A model generated the notes under the pieces. It did no database searches. It saw only the letters and a program-made list of their open reading frames with translations, and was not told the origin of the DNA. A program made the position numbers and the translations under genes. A stretch of 64,000 nt of DNA from CAWAMR01 sp963783095 (GTDB lineage: Bacteria; Planctomycetota; Planctomycetia; Gemmatales; Gemmataceae), in NCBI GenBank assembly GCA_963783095.1, contig CAWAMR010000018.1:62001-126000 (forward strand). Reading direction: 5' to 3'. Each line of letters begins with the position of its first letter. The stretch's first letter is position 1. This document shows positions 47,161 to 55,664 of the stretch, piece by piece.

Positions 47161-48081
47161 TCAGAGGCTTCCCCGTTGGTTGCCAGGGCGCACTTCGCGT
47201 AGGCTCACGTGACCGGTCGCTTTGCCCTGAGCTTCGGCGATGACCGTTCTGAAGACAATGCCGCCGATATGTTGGTCGCTTGATCCGGAAATGCGACCAT
47301 CCTCCACGATGGCCAATCCCGCATCCGCCAGATCGCCAAACTGCCAAACATAGCCGGAACCGGCATGCTCCTGAAATCTGAGTATGACCAGGTCGGATCG
47401 GCTGCCGTCCAGCACCATCCCGTTATCGCTTTCTGTGACGAGCCAAACGTCGCCGCGCCATTTCTCAGGCTCGTATGATTTGGCAAGAGATTGTTTGATT
47501 GTTTTGGGTTTGACGAGCAGCAACTTGTCGCGAGTTGCCGTAGTAATGCCGCTGCACTCCGCCAGCGCATAACACGTCGCGGAATAGCTGGACCCCATCC
47601 GAAGCGAAAGTTGATATACCGTAACTGGATCGTTGAGGCTTTCTCTTGTCCAGCCTTGTCGTTTCATGTGGTGGACAATCAGCCATTGCGGTGTTAGAAG
47701 TTCCGTTGCGAAGGTGTTGGCCTGATCCTCGCGCGGGTCATTGGCTGAATCCGAGACGAAAATGGGCCGCTCCAGAACCTCTTGGTCGTCAAAACTGGCC
47801 TGGTGGCCGAGCGCCTCGTGGCCGAGTTCGTGTGCAGCTGTGAACCGCTGCACTGGAAGCGGACGTTGCGTTGTCACCATTACGCCTTTATCGGGGTCGT
47901 CGATGTAGGCTCCCAGCAGATTTTTCAGGGGTCGAAACATCACCGGAATGCCCCGACTAACAAGCATGCCAAATACGTCGATCCGTCCTTCGCCGCGCTC
48001 CGCTTTATCTTTCGTCCCGTACTGTAGGTGCAGCCGATCGGCTTCATAGATCGCTTTCAGGATGTCTTCGCGACGAGCCAC
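47161..48081 (-). CDS. ImmA/IrrE metallopeptidase with chagasin-like (I42) C-terminal domain
   Basis: A 306-residue protein. GTG 48081 is preceded by AGGAGGG and overlaps the XRE gene by 38 bases. Residues 1-175 are an ImmA/IrrE zinc peptidase: 'VQRFTAAHELGHEALGHQAS' (HELGH) and 'DQANTFATELLTPQWLI' with the third ligand. Residues about 210-300 resemble the cysteine-protease inhibitor chagasin (I42): 'LVILRFQEHAGSGYVWQFGD' for loop NPTTGY/F, 'SSDQHIGGIVFRTVIAEAQG' for loop GxGG, and 'GHVSLREVRPGNQ' for loop RPW. ImmA proteases normally cleave the adjacent XRE repressor. As the next gene is a papain-like protease, one fusion could control both repressor and protease. About 33 further codons follow the stop in another frame (GKPLNSLELELDLSGPVQAG), so the true C-terminus may be longer. 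Confidence 0.78.
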   Translation of the reverse strand: MARREDILKAIYEADRLHLQYGTKDKAERGEGRIDVFGMLVSRGIPVMFRPLKNLLGAYIDDPDKGVMVTTQRPLPVQRFTAAHELGHEALGHQASFDDQEVLERPIFVSDSANDPREDQANTFATELLTPQWLIVHHMKRQGWTRESLNDPVTVYQLSLRMGSSYSATCYALAECSGITTATRDKLLLVKPKTIKQSLAKSYEPEKWRGDVWLVTESDNGMVLDGSRSDLVILRFQEHAGSGYVWQFGDLADAGLAIVEDGRISGSSDQHIGGIVFRTVIAEAQGKATGHVSLREVRPGNQRGSL

Positions 48082-48460
48082 GATTTATCCCTCCTTCTTT
48101 TGTTTCCTGGCGCAGGAAGTCGGCGAATCGTCCCAACTCTTCTCGGTCGTCGGGCGCGAGTTCCGACACTTTGCGGGCCAGATGATTGATGTCGGCACCG
48201 AACGAAGTTTCTTCCTCTGCTTCGCCGGTGAAGTAACCGACCGGACGCTTGTAGAGACTTGCCAGCTTCTTCAACTCTAATGCCTCCACTTTGCGCTGTC
48301 CCGTCTCCATCAGTGACAGAGCGGACCTTGGCACGCTCAAGAACGTGGCGACCTGATCTTGAGAGAACCCGAGGTATTCTCGCGCTTCACGGAGTCGCTC
48401 GCCCAGAGCCTTTCGCTCTTCTTCATTTGGATCGGGCTGCTTCTCTCGTTCTTTGCTCAT
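48044..48460 (-). CDS. XRE-family transcriptional regulator
   Basis: A 138-residue regulator. The helix-turn-helix is 'LGERLREAREYLGFSQDQVA' and 'TFLSVPRSALSLMETGQRKV', followed by 'ELKKLASLYKRPVGYFTGEA' and an acidic C-terminal part. Such regulators are the usual cleavage targets of ImmA/IrrE proteases, encoded next (38-base overlap). ATG 48460 overlaps the stop of the preceding gene (ATGA). It probably represses its own operon until the ImmA protein is activated by stress or infection. Confidence 0.9.
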   Translation of the reverse strand: MSKEREKQPDPNEEERKALGERLREAREYLGFSQDQVATFLSVPRSALSLMETGQRKVEALELKKLASLYKRPVGYFTGEAEEETSFGADINHLARKVSELAPDDREELGRFADFLRQETKEGGINRGSSRRHPESDL

Positions 48461-48774
48461 TTGCGCACCTTTGGTTTGCTCTTCTCGATAACGATTTTCT
48501 TAACCCTTCTAAGAATGTCATCGACGGCCTCGTTGACATCGTTGTACCCACCCTTCCGGACTAACTTATCCGGGGGAATCTTGAACGGGAACAGATTCTC
48601 CAACACCAGAACAGTACCAACCACACGCCTTGAATCGAGCAAGGGTTTCCACTCAGGGCGGTCGGGGTGAAGAAACGATTCCTCGTCGGCGATCTTCTGG
48701 AGCTCCACTTTTAGGCGACGCTCTGCTTCTGCGTAATCAATGTCTGACACGGTTGGTTTAGCCATGGCAACCAT
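48457..48774 (-). CDS. Unknown protein opening the operon
   Basis: A 105-residue protein from ATG 48774 (GGAGGAATGTA upstream). Not recognised. It is charged and mostly helical at the start (IDYAEAERRLKVELQKIADE), then has 'WKPLLDSRRVVGTVLVLENL' and 'DVNEAVDDILRRVKKIVIEK'. The stop overlaps the XRE start by four bases, so the proteins are made together. Position ahead of XRE-ImmA suggests an additional regulator or antitoxin-like partner. Confidence 0.6.
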   Translation of the reverse strand: MVAMAKPTVSDIDYAEAERRLKVELQKIADEESFLHPDRPEWKPLLDSRRVVGTVLVLENLFPFKIPPDKLVRKGGYNDVNEAVDDILRRVKKIVIEKSKPKVRK

Positions 48775-49028
48775 TACATTCCTCCTTTCCCGATCTCATC
48801 TTATCAGCGCTCAGTGCGAAAATCAAACTCATTTCGCCATTTTTGTTCGATTTTCTAACACAAAGGAGGAAGGGATTGTCCGAATCCGCCTCGATCAGAC
48901 AAAGCGGAATGCTCGAAATGCCCCAAGTGTTCCCAATTTGATGAATCCGGCATGAACGGCATTCGTGGCGGCGCAGTCTTCTCGATGTTGCCTCCACAGC
49001 GCTACCGAGAGCGGTAATGAGTTGGTGG

Positions 49029-49934
49029 TCAGGATGAATAGCCTGTGGGCAAAATCAGCGCCGGCCTCAAGGTCAAAATTGCCACTTCGGGTCGGACCCG
49101 AAACCGGAATTTCAAGCCAAAGCCGACCCCTTTATTCACATAGACGTGGCTCTCGCCCTGCTGATACAGCCCCGCTGCCAGGTCGCGGGACTTGTGACCG
49201 AGGAAGATTCGCCCAAGCCCCGGCCAATCGACTTGGCCTCCGTGCGTGTGGCCGCTGAGCATCAGATCGCAGCGATGATCGGTCAGCAGGTGAATCGTTT
49301 GCGGGTTGTGCGCCAATACAAGCCGGGGCGTCTTTTCGCACCAGCCCGTCAAAGCACGGTTCGGATCGCATTCGCCCGACCATAGATCATCCAACCCGGA
49401 GAGAATCAGTTGCTCATTCCCTACACGTAGTGGAATGGTTTCGTTCCGTAACACGCGGATGCCGACCGAGTCGAGCGAATCGGCGACCGCCTGATGAAGA
49501 CCGCGATGCCGTCGAAATCCCCAGGAATTACGCACGGAAAAATCGTGGTTGCCGAGAACGGCAAAAACGCCCAGCGGTGCTTTGAGGCGGGCTAATAGGT
49601 CGGCCATATGCTCAACGTGGCGATAGCCTTTGTGCACGAAATCGCCGGTAAGGGCAATGACGTCAGGCCGCTGGGCCAGGGTCAAGTCGATCACGTGATT
49701 GAGGTAATCGGTGCAAAGGTGCCGACCGCCGTGGAAATCCGTTAAGTGAGCGATCTTCAAACCGTCAAAAGCAGGAGGCAGGTCCCGGATAAAGATGGGA
49801 TGCTCATTGAGCTCCACCCAGGTCGGCTCGATATGACGGGCATAACTGAACCTGGCCCAGGTCCGCCCAACCCAACGTGCGCCCCTCGAAATCAGCGAGT
49901 CTATGGAAGCCGACGGTGACGGGGTTGAAGGCAT
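49029..49934 (-). CDS. Metallophosphoesterase, YkuE/LpxG-like
   Basis: A 301-residue calcineurin-like phosphoesterase with all metal motifs: 'KIAHLTDFHGGRHLCTDYLN', 'DVIALTGDFVHKG', 'GVFAVLGNHDFSVRNSWGF', 'RLVLAHNPQTIHLL' and 'LMLSGHTHGGQVDWPGLGRI'. The end ('YVNKGVGFGLKFRFRVRPEV') is that of the YkuE group, which in some bacteria hydrolyses UDP-2,3-diacylglucosamine in lipid A synthesis. ATG 49934 is used; a TTG three codons upstream is less likely. No frameshift. Confidence 0.87.
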   Translation of the reverse strand: MPSTPSPSASIDSLISRGARWVGRTWARFSYARHIEPTWVELNEHPIFIRDLPPAFDGLKIAHLTDFHGGRHLCTDYLNHVIDLTLAQRPDVIALTGDFVHKGYRHVEHMADLLARLKAPLGVFAVLGNHDFSVRNSWGFRRHRGLHQAVADSLDSVGIRVLRNETIPLRVGNEQLILSGLDDLWSGECDPNRALTGWCEKTPRLVLAHNPQTIHLLTDHRCDLMLSGHTHGGQVDWPGLGRIFLGHKSRDLAAGLYQQGESHVYVNKGVGFGLKFRFRVRPEVAILTLRPALILPTGYSS

Positions 49935-50139
49935 GAGGCTCAATGCGAAAAAAATTCGGGCGCATTCGAGACTCTGGTATTTTCGACTCGAACGCGCCCG
50001 AAGTCAATTCATCTTCCGCAAGAAGTGCCGGGAAGATCGGAATGTGGCAACGTCGAAATATGGAGAGAAGACCATCGTCTGAATTGTACTCCTCACGCGG
50101 AGCGTCAGGAGTACACGGAATACAAAGTTTCATTGCAGA

Positions 50140-50550
50140 TTAGGGCTCGTCCTCGAAATCCTCGTCGTCATCTTCGTCGTCGTCATCATCATCATCATCA
50201 TCGTCATCTTCATCATCGTCAAACTCGTCATCAAGATCATCGTCGAGATCATCGTCAAATTCATCGTCGAGATCGTCGTCATCGTCGAAATCTTCATCAT
50301 CGAGATCGTCGTCGAGATCATCGTCGAGATCGTCGTCGAGATCGTCGTCGAGATCGTCGTCGTCGTCATCGTCGTCATCATCGTCGTCATCATCATCGAG
50401 ATCGTCATCGTCCTCAAGATCGTCGTCTTCATCAGCCCGCGCTGCTCGAATCGATGCAGTTTCGGGGAAAGTGGGATCCCACAGCTCGCGTGTCGCCGGA
50501 GCATCGGCCTCCACGAGGGTGGCCGGGATCGACATAATGCGGCCAATCAT
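50140..50550 (-). CDS. Extremely Asp-rich C-terminal protein
   Basis: A 136-residue protein. ATG 50550 is chosen since GAGGA lies seven bases upstream, although the frame remains open for 92 more codons. The first 45 residues are ordinary (MIGRIMSIPATLVEADAPAT, ETASIRAARADE). The remaining 90 are almost only Asp with Leu, Glu and Phe, as 'DDDLDDDL' and 'DDEFDDDLDDD' repeats, coded by GAT/GAC runs that must be prone to slippage. It may bind metal or a basic partner. A fixed start with a repetitive acidic tail is known in many planctomycete proteins of unknown role. Confidence 0.6.
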   Translation of the reverse strand: MIGRIMSIPATLVEADAPATRELWDPTFPETASIRAARADEDDDLEDDDDLDDDDDDDDDDDDDDDLDDDLDDDLDDDLDDDLDDEDFDDDDDLDDEFDDDLDDDLDDEFDDDEDDDDDDDDDDDEDDDEDFEDEP

Positions 50551-50974
50551 CGTGCATTCCTCAGTCACAGGGGTGTACGGTTGAAATCCCCAATACCGAT
50601 GGTGTGTTCCAAAAGGAGAAGCACCCCATCGCATCTCGACAAAACCGGAGGGGAAACGATCCGGTTCTGTCATCCCAAGTGTCCCAACAATATGAAATTC
50701 GACCTGGGTTTCCCCCGATCGAGTTGAGATTGATTCCTTACCCCATCTTCTACCCGGATAGCCAGATAGGAACAGAAAGGCTCCCGTAAGTAAACGCTTC
50801 TTAGGAATGCCTCCCCACCTCGTCAAGCACAGAAAATGACGAATCCGAATATCTTACTTTTCAGGTAATCGTTGACTCGGAAAGGTAACGGTTCTACCTT
50901 GAGCAAAGTCAAAGATTCTCTAGGAATGCCTTCGGTGTCAATAGCGATTTCATCAGTCTTGCCAAGCAGTTCAA
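50551..50974. other. Gap without a recognised gene
   Basis: A 424-base stretch between the Asp-rich gene and the ceramidase-like gene. The Asp-rich frame continues upstream here for 92 codons, but its predicted residues lack any family resemblance and the better ribosome site is at 50550. Nothing else is supported. Confidence 0.4.
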
Positions 50975-51452
50975 ATGCCCGATTCCGACGTTGTATCGAA
51001 GTCCCTGAGATTACCTGATGGGGGTCCGATTTATCTCGAAACCCCGGCCGACCCCGCTTTGGACACTTCATGGGTCGCCGAGCCCTGGAATACGGCCACC
51101 GCGGCGATATTTATTCTCATTCCATTGGTTTGGCTTTGGTACTTGCGAGGCCGCTGGGCAAAATACCCGTTCCTGGTATGCTGCCTGCCCATTCTGCTTA
51201 CCGGCGGGATCGGCGGCACCCTGTTTCACGGCATGCGAAAATATCGCACATTCTTCTTAATGGATGTCATCCCCATTTATTTCTTGGGGGTGGCGGTTGC
51301 CATCTATCTTTGGGTTCGCTTTGGCCCCTACCTCATATATCTCGCGGGCATGGTCGCCTGCCTCGCCTTAATCCAGCTATTGGCAATCTATCAGTTGCCG
51401 ATCCAGTGGAGCATTAACATTTCCTATGCAAATCTGGCTTTGCTTGTGCTCA

Positions 51453-52913
51453 GGGTGTAGCCAAATTCTCTGGGGGTGATCAGGCGGCCAGTGCCCAATA
51501 GGGTTCCCATTGGGATGTATGGCGGACGCAGACCAGACTGGCCATGGGTCGCACATTGCCTATATTCCAGCGGGCGCCGCGACGTTTCAGACGCAGGCCC
51601 AGGGTCTTGGCCTCGCCTTCGACCTGGCCGCTGCCAATCGCGCGGCCCGCCTGCAGACGTTCGGCGTAGTTCAGGCGGTTCATGTGTTTCGCGAAATAGC
51701 CGATCAGCCGCTCCGTCGCTTTACGACGACGCTCGCGTTCCGTTTCGTCGGCCACTCCAAGCAATTCACTCACCCATTGGCAGACGCCCGCCCATCCTTG
51801 CCGAGCCAGCAAACCTCGGCCGTGCTTATACGCGTCTTTGGCTTCACTGGTCTCTTCGCCGAAGATGCGTTCGGCGCACTTGCTCAGGTGCTGACAGGCG
51901 TGAAAGAAGTCCAGCGTTTGCACGCAGCCGGTGAGCGTGCGCTGCACCGCTTTCCAGATCCAACTGGCGCCGTCGGCCAAGGCATGCACCCTGCCCAGCA
52001 GTCACTCCCAGTCGACGCAGCCACGGCCGCCAAGTCTTGCGAAATTCCTTGGCGGTGGCGATCATCGCAAACGCCAGCACCATGGTCGCGGCCGGCAACC
52101 GTTGTTTTTTCCAATGGTCCGGCGTGGTCGGCTCGCCCGCTTCTCGCTTGGAAATTACCGCGATTTTCAAGTCTTTCCAGCCTTCTTCGCGGGTGTTGAC
52201 CTTGCCCGCGTCGGTCGTGAATTCGACTTCCCCCGCCGCTTTTTGGAACGCCTCTTCGCTGGCCGTGTCCTCGGCTTGAAACCGGGCCATTCTTTTGCCG
52301 TGACCCTCGACCGTCTTCCGCACGGTCTCGGGGCAGAGGTCGACGCCCAACATCTCATGCATGTGCTCGCTGGTGCACGCGAACGAATCTCTGCCGCCAG
52401 ACGGCAACAATGCTTCTGCACCGTCTTGGTGTACGCTGCCCTCGACGCCCAAGAGGGCATCCGCCGCATAGGAACCCTCGCTGCCGCAGGTGCACTTCCA
52501 GTAGCGGCGTGTGAAGACGACCTCGCCGACAGCGCTCATCAGTCGGCGTTCTTTGGGTCCGCGGTTTTCTTTCTTGCGTCCGCACGCACAGACCCGGATC
52601 GGCGCCCCTTTTTTTCGGCGGTCTCGATGCGTCGAGCCACCGCCTCGGCCAGCACTTGGCCTTGCAATGTTCGCCCTTTCTCGACCACCGCTTCTTCGCA
52701 GGCATCGAAGACCGTCCCATCGGGCGCAGTCAACGCCAACTGCTCCATTTCTTCCGCCATCGCCAAAGCTCGCCGCACGATAGCTTCGTGCTTCGCGTCC
52801 ACTTCAATCGTTACTCTGGTGCTCATAGAACATCCTTGTTAGGGGTGAGTAATTCAGTTACCCCTCACTTACCCAAATTCCCCGATCACCACCAGAGAAG
52901 TTGGCTACACCCC
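51453..52913. mobile_element. ISKra4-type insertion sequence, 1461 bp
   Basis: The ends are inverted repeats of about 29 bases: left GGGTGTAGCCAAATTCTCTG (from 51453) and the complement of the right end GGGTGTAGCCAACTTCTCTG (ending at 52913), each going on to a shared GGTGATC. The flanks carry a seven-base direct repeat GTGCTCA (51446-51452 and 52914-52920), the target duplication. One transposase gene fills the interior on the minus strand. The family call rests on transposase resemblance. Well-matched ends and flanking repeats suggest recent insertion. Confidence 0.88.
51480..52826 (-). CDS. ISKra4-family transposase (frameshifts)
   Basis: About 450 residues. It begins MSTRVTIEVDAKHEAIVRRA with a helical N-terminus, then a zinc-like segment ('RRYWKCTCGSEGSYAADAL'), the catalytic core ('EFTTDAGKVNTREEGWKDLK', 'IAVISKREAG') with the first Asp, 'HALADGASWIWKAVQRTLTG' for the second, 'TLDFFHACQHLSKCAERIFG', and a C-terminal 'GRAIGSGQVEGEAKTLGLRL', 'KRRGARWNIGNVRPMASL' with the Glu. 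Shifts near 52,700-52,730, 52,545 and 52,010 break the frame, so the copy is either defective or misread. Confidence 0.82.
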
Positions 52914-53235
52914 GTGCTCAGTCCGATCGTAGTGGTTCTTTTGAAAACCCGATTTCTGCATAGCGGCTGGATATACACTGCATTCGTTTGTTTTGCGATC
53001 GCCTGGATTTGCCGGATCGCCGATAAGGAACGTCCCCCCCGCTGCCTATGGGCACTCACTGGCTCTGGCACGTCTTCGGTGCAGTTACCACGGCAGCTCT
53101 GATAATGTATGTCTATCGCATTGAGGGCTTATCAACTCGAAAAATCCCGGCAGAATCCTCCGCAAACGGCCTGATGCAAGCCGATTGAGCCGATGGTTCG
53201 CCGAAGCGGCAAATCAAAGTAAAACAACCGTGATA

Positions 53236-53293
53236 GCTGTACTCCTCACGCTCCGCGTGAGGAATGTCCTCACGCGGAGCGTGAGGAGTACAG
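53236..53293. repeat. Palindrome, family C
   Basis: TGTACTCCTCACGCTCCGCG (from about 53236) is mirrored by its complement ending at about 53293, with a short AATG-type loop, giving a near-perfect hairpin of about 25 pairs. The same unit is the main part of the array at 58.5-59.25 kb, and a shorter one lies at about 50088-50114. Confidence 0.85.
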
Positions 53294-53340
53294 CTTTCCG
53301 ATCCGCATGACGCGTTCATGAGGCGACTCGGAGACCGACC

Positions 53341-54466
53341 ATGCCCGACCGACTTTCAGATTTGCTCGCGTCCTTCGATGGCACGCTGCCGCTCGAACGA
53401 GCCAGGACCATTCCCAATTCGTGGGACTTCATCTCCGACGTCTACGAAGCCGAGCGTCGAGCGGTTTTTGCGGGTTCCTGGCAGATGGTCGGGCGGGCGG
53501 AAACCGTCGCCGAGCCTGGGGCATTCCTGACCGCAGAAATCGCGGGGGAGCCGATTCTCGTGATTCGGGATCAGGATGGAACGCTGCGTGCGTTTCACAA
53601 TGTCTGTCGTCATCGGGCCGCTCCGCTGTTGAACGAGCCGGCCGGCCTGGTCTCGAAACTCCGTTGCCGCTATCACGGCTGGACTTACGACTTGACGGGC
53701 CGATCTCGCGGTACGCCGGAGTTCGATGGCGTGGAACAGTTCTGCAAGGAAGACAACGGTCTCGTACCGATGGCAGTTGCCGTTTGGGGGCCTTTGGTTT
53801 GGGTCCATCTCGAAAATCCGGCGGAATCTCTGGAACAGTTTCTTGCTCCTTTGCCGGAATGGTCGAAAACACGCGGGCTGCAAAATCTCCAATTTGTCAC
53901 GAAGACAGGAATACGAACTCGAATGCAACTGGAAAGTTTATGTCGATAACTATCTTGATGGCGGCTATCACGTCAACACGGTTCATCCCGGCTTGGCCGG
54001 CGTGCTGGACTACAGCGAATATCGCACCCAGGTTCACGGAAACACCAGCGTGCAAACGAGTCCCATCAAGGTAGCGATGGATGCCGACCCAACCGCGACC
54101 AAAACCCGCACCGGGCCCGAGGCGGCCTACTGGTGGGTATTTCCCAACTTCATGATGAATCTCTATGAAGGAGTAATGGATACCAACCTGGTGTTGCCGC
54201 TCGGACCAGGCCGGTGCAAGGTGATTTTTGACTTTTACTTCGCAGACACACAGAGCCTGGCGGCACGGCAATATATTTTGGACAGCATCGCGGTTGCCCA
54301 TCAGGTCCAGGAAGAGGACATGGGCATTTGCGAGCAGGTGCAACGAGGACTTGCCAGCTCATCGTTTTCAACGGGCCGATTCAGCGTCAAACGAGAAATC
54401 GCGGGCTATCATTTCCACCAACTGCTGGCCCGTGAACTTCAAAACAGAAATCAAGAACCGGACTAA
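53341..54466 (+). CDS. Rieske-type ring-hydroxylating oxygenase alpha subunit (one frameshift)
   Basis: About 375 residues. The Rieske centre is C-R-H-R in 'AFHNVCRHRAAPLLNEPAGL' and C-R-Y-H-G-W in 'LRCRYHGWTYDLTGRSRG'. After a shift near 53,905 the catalytic iron site follows: 'CNWKVYVDNYLDGGYHVNTV' with the two His (HVNTVH), and the C-terminal Asp region 'VQEEDMGICEQVQRGLAS'. The family uses O2 and reductase-supplied electrons to hydroxylate or demethylate aromatic or quaternary-amine substrates; closest in outline to choline/carnitine or phenylpropionate-type oxygenases. The reductase is not encoded nearby. Substrate unknown. Confidence 0.87.
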
Positions 54467-54629
54467 CCACAGAGTCACCGAGAACACCGAGAAGACAATA
54501 ACAAAGACAAGAAAAGAGAGAAACCCACAACACAGAAGAACCAGTTCTCAATACGAGTTCGAGCGTTTTTCCAACTCTCGTTTTTTCTCTGTTTTTGTCT
54601 TCTCTGTGTCCTTGGTGACTCTGTGGTTA
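54464..54629. repeat. Inverted repeat of the CACAGAG family
   Basis: TAACCACAGAGTCACCGAGA (from 54464) and CTTGGTGACTCTGTGGTTA (to 54629) are near-complementary arms, with inner CACCGAGAAGACA against TCTTCTCTGTG. It fills the gap between the Rieske oxygenase gene and rarD, starting inside the stop region of the former. Confidence 0.82.
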
Positions 54630-54678
54630 GTCGGTTTTCTGTTCGTTGGATTCGCTTCATTTGGAAAGGAACCGCCGG

Positions 54679-55576
54679 GTGGGATCATCGGAGTCATCTG
54701 CTCGTGTCGGACTGCTCTACGGCCTGGTCGCGTATGGTTTATGGGGTATCGTCCCGCTCTATTTCAAAGCGATCCAATCGATCTCTCCGAATGAAATTCT
54801 GTGCATCGCGTTTTCTGGTCGGCCGTTTTGCTCTTTCTCCTCCTGGCAGCACTCGAAGATTGCCCGGTTTGTGGAAATGTTTTTCCTCAGCTTCGATCTT
54901 GGGCCGGCTCACTTTGAGCAGTTTGTTGATCGGAACCAACTGGTACGCCTTTATTTACAGCGTTGTCACCGGGCAGATCATCCAGTCGAGCCTGGGCTAT
55001 TTCATTTTGCCGTTGGTCAATGTCGCGATCGGAACGATCTTTTTCGCTGAGCGGATGCGCTGGGTCCAGTGCATCGCTCTAGGGTTTGCGACTCTCGGAG
55101 TTGTGAATCTCATTTATCAGCTTGGCATCGTTCCTTGGATCGCCATCACGGTCGCGTTTTCGTTCTCGTTTTACGGAGTGGTGAGAAAGCAAACTCCCGT
55201 TGATGGAACAACCGGGTTAACGGTGGAAACCATTTTGCTGTCTCCGATTGCGCTGGGGTATCTTGTGTTTCTAGGTGCTCGTGAACAACTTTCATTCGGC
55301 ACGATGGATCGTTGGACGGATGCTCTGGTTATTTTGAGCGGAGTCGTCACGTCGGTGCCCTTGATCTGCTATGCCCAGGCTGTCCAACGGCTCCAGCTCA
55401 TCACCATCGGATTCTTGCAATACCTGTCGCCCTTGCTGGCCTTTTTGCTCGCGGTGGTGAAATACGATGAGGAGTTTACCCAGGCTCATCAAATCAGCTT
55501 TGGACTCATCTGGACGGCGCTGGCAATTTTCATCGTCGATGCGCTTTGGAATCTCCGATCGCGCGGAGAGGATTGA
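54679..55576 (+). CDS. rarD: RarD/EamA-family permease (one or more frameshifts)
   Basis: About 300 residues with ten predicted membrane spans. It starts at GTG 54679 behind AAAGGAAC and reads 'VGLLYGLVAYGLWGIVPLYF', 'KAIQSISPNEIL'. The frame breaks near 54,815 and again before 54,925, then goes on with 'GTNWYAFIYSVVTGQIIQSS', 'LGYFILPLVNVAIGTIFFAE', 'LLSPIALGYLVFLGAREQLS' and 'LQLITIGFLQYLSPLLAFLL'. These are RarD landmarks (N-W-x-x-(Y/F), 'GYFI.PL', 'QY..P...FL'). EamA proteins export metabolites; RarD is linked to chloramphenicol resistance, but the real substrate is not known. Confidence 0.85.
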
Positions 55577-55664
55577 TTATCGGGATCCGGGTCGGGGTTT
55601 TTGCGGGTGAAATCTCTCTGGTGCCCGCCGAAACGATGGAGATAGCCCAAGGTGACGTGCACTA

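Larger units (their letters stand above)
50975..53188 (+). pseudogene. Ceramidase-like (CREST-type) membrane protein split by an IS element
   Basis: The 5' part (50975-51452) encodes a multi-span protein: 'EPWNTATAAIFILIPLVWLW', 'ILLTGGIGGTLFHGMRKYRT', 'FFLMDVIPIYFLGVAVAIYL'. The 3' part resumes after the element at 52921. Removing the insertion and one target copy gives a continuous reading (LALLVLSPIVVVLLKTRFLH, GWIYTAFVCFAIAWICRIAD). A run of seven C at 53034-53040 then loses one base; with eight, the frame ends PMGTHWLWHVFGAVTTAALI ... ANGLMQAD at 53188. The H-x(n)-H residues and helix pattern suit the ceramidase/hemolysin-III (CREST) superfamily, membrane hydrolases with metal-binding His. 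The gene is inactivated here. Confidence 0.75.

Noticed and set aside
48758..48997. Minus-strand 79-codon frame upstream of the operon
   Set aside because: Arg/Cys-rich composition without family resemblance; more likely the operon's promoter region.
50130..50546. Plus-strand His/Arg-rich and minus-strand Thr/Met-rich readings over the Asp tract
   Set aside because: They are only the other frames of the GAT/GAC repeat.
50551..50826. N-terminal extension of the Asp-rich protein
   Set aside because: The better ribosome-binding site is at ATG 50550, and the upstream residues show no family resemblance.
51453..52913. Plus-strand long open frames across the ISKra4 element
   Set aside because: They are frames opposite the transposase gene, whose catalytic motifs are on the minus strand.
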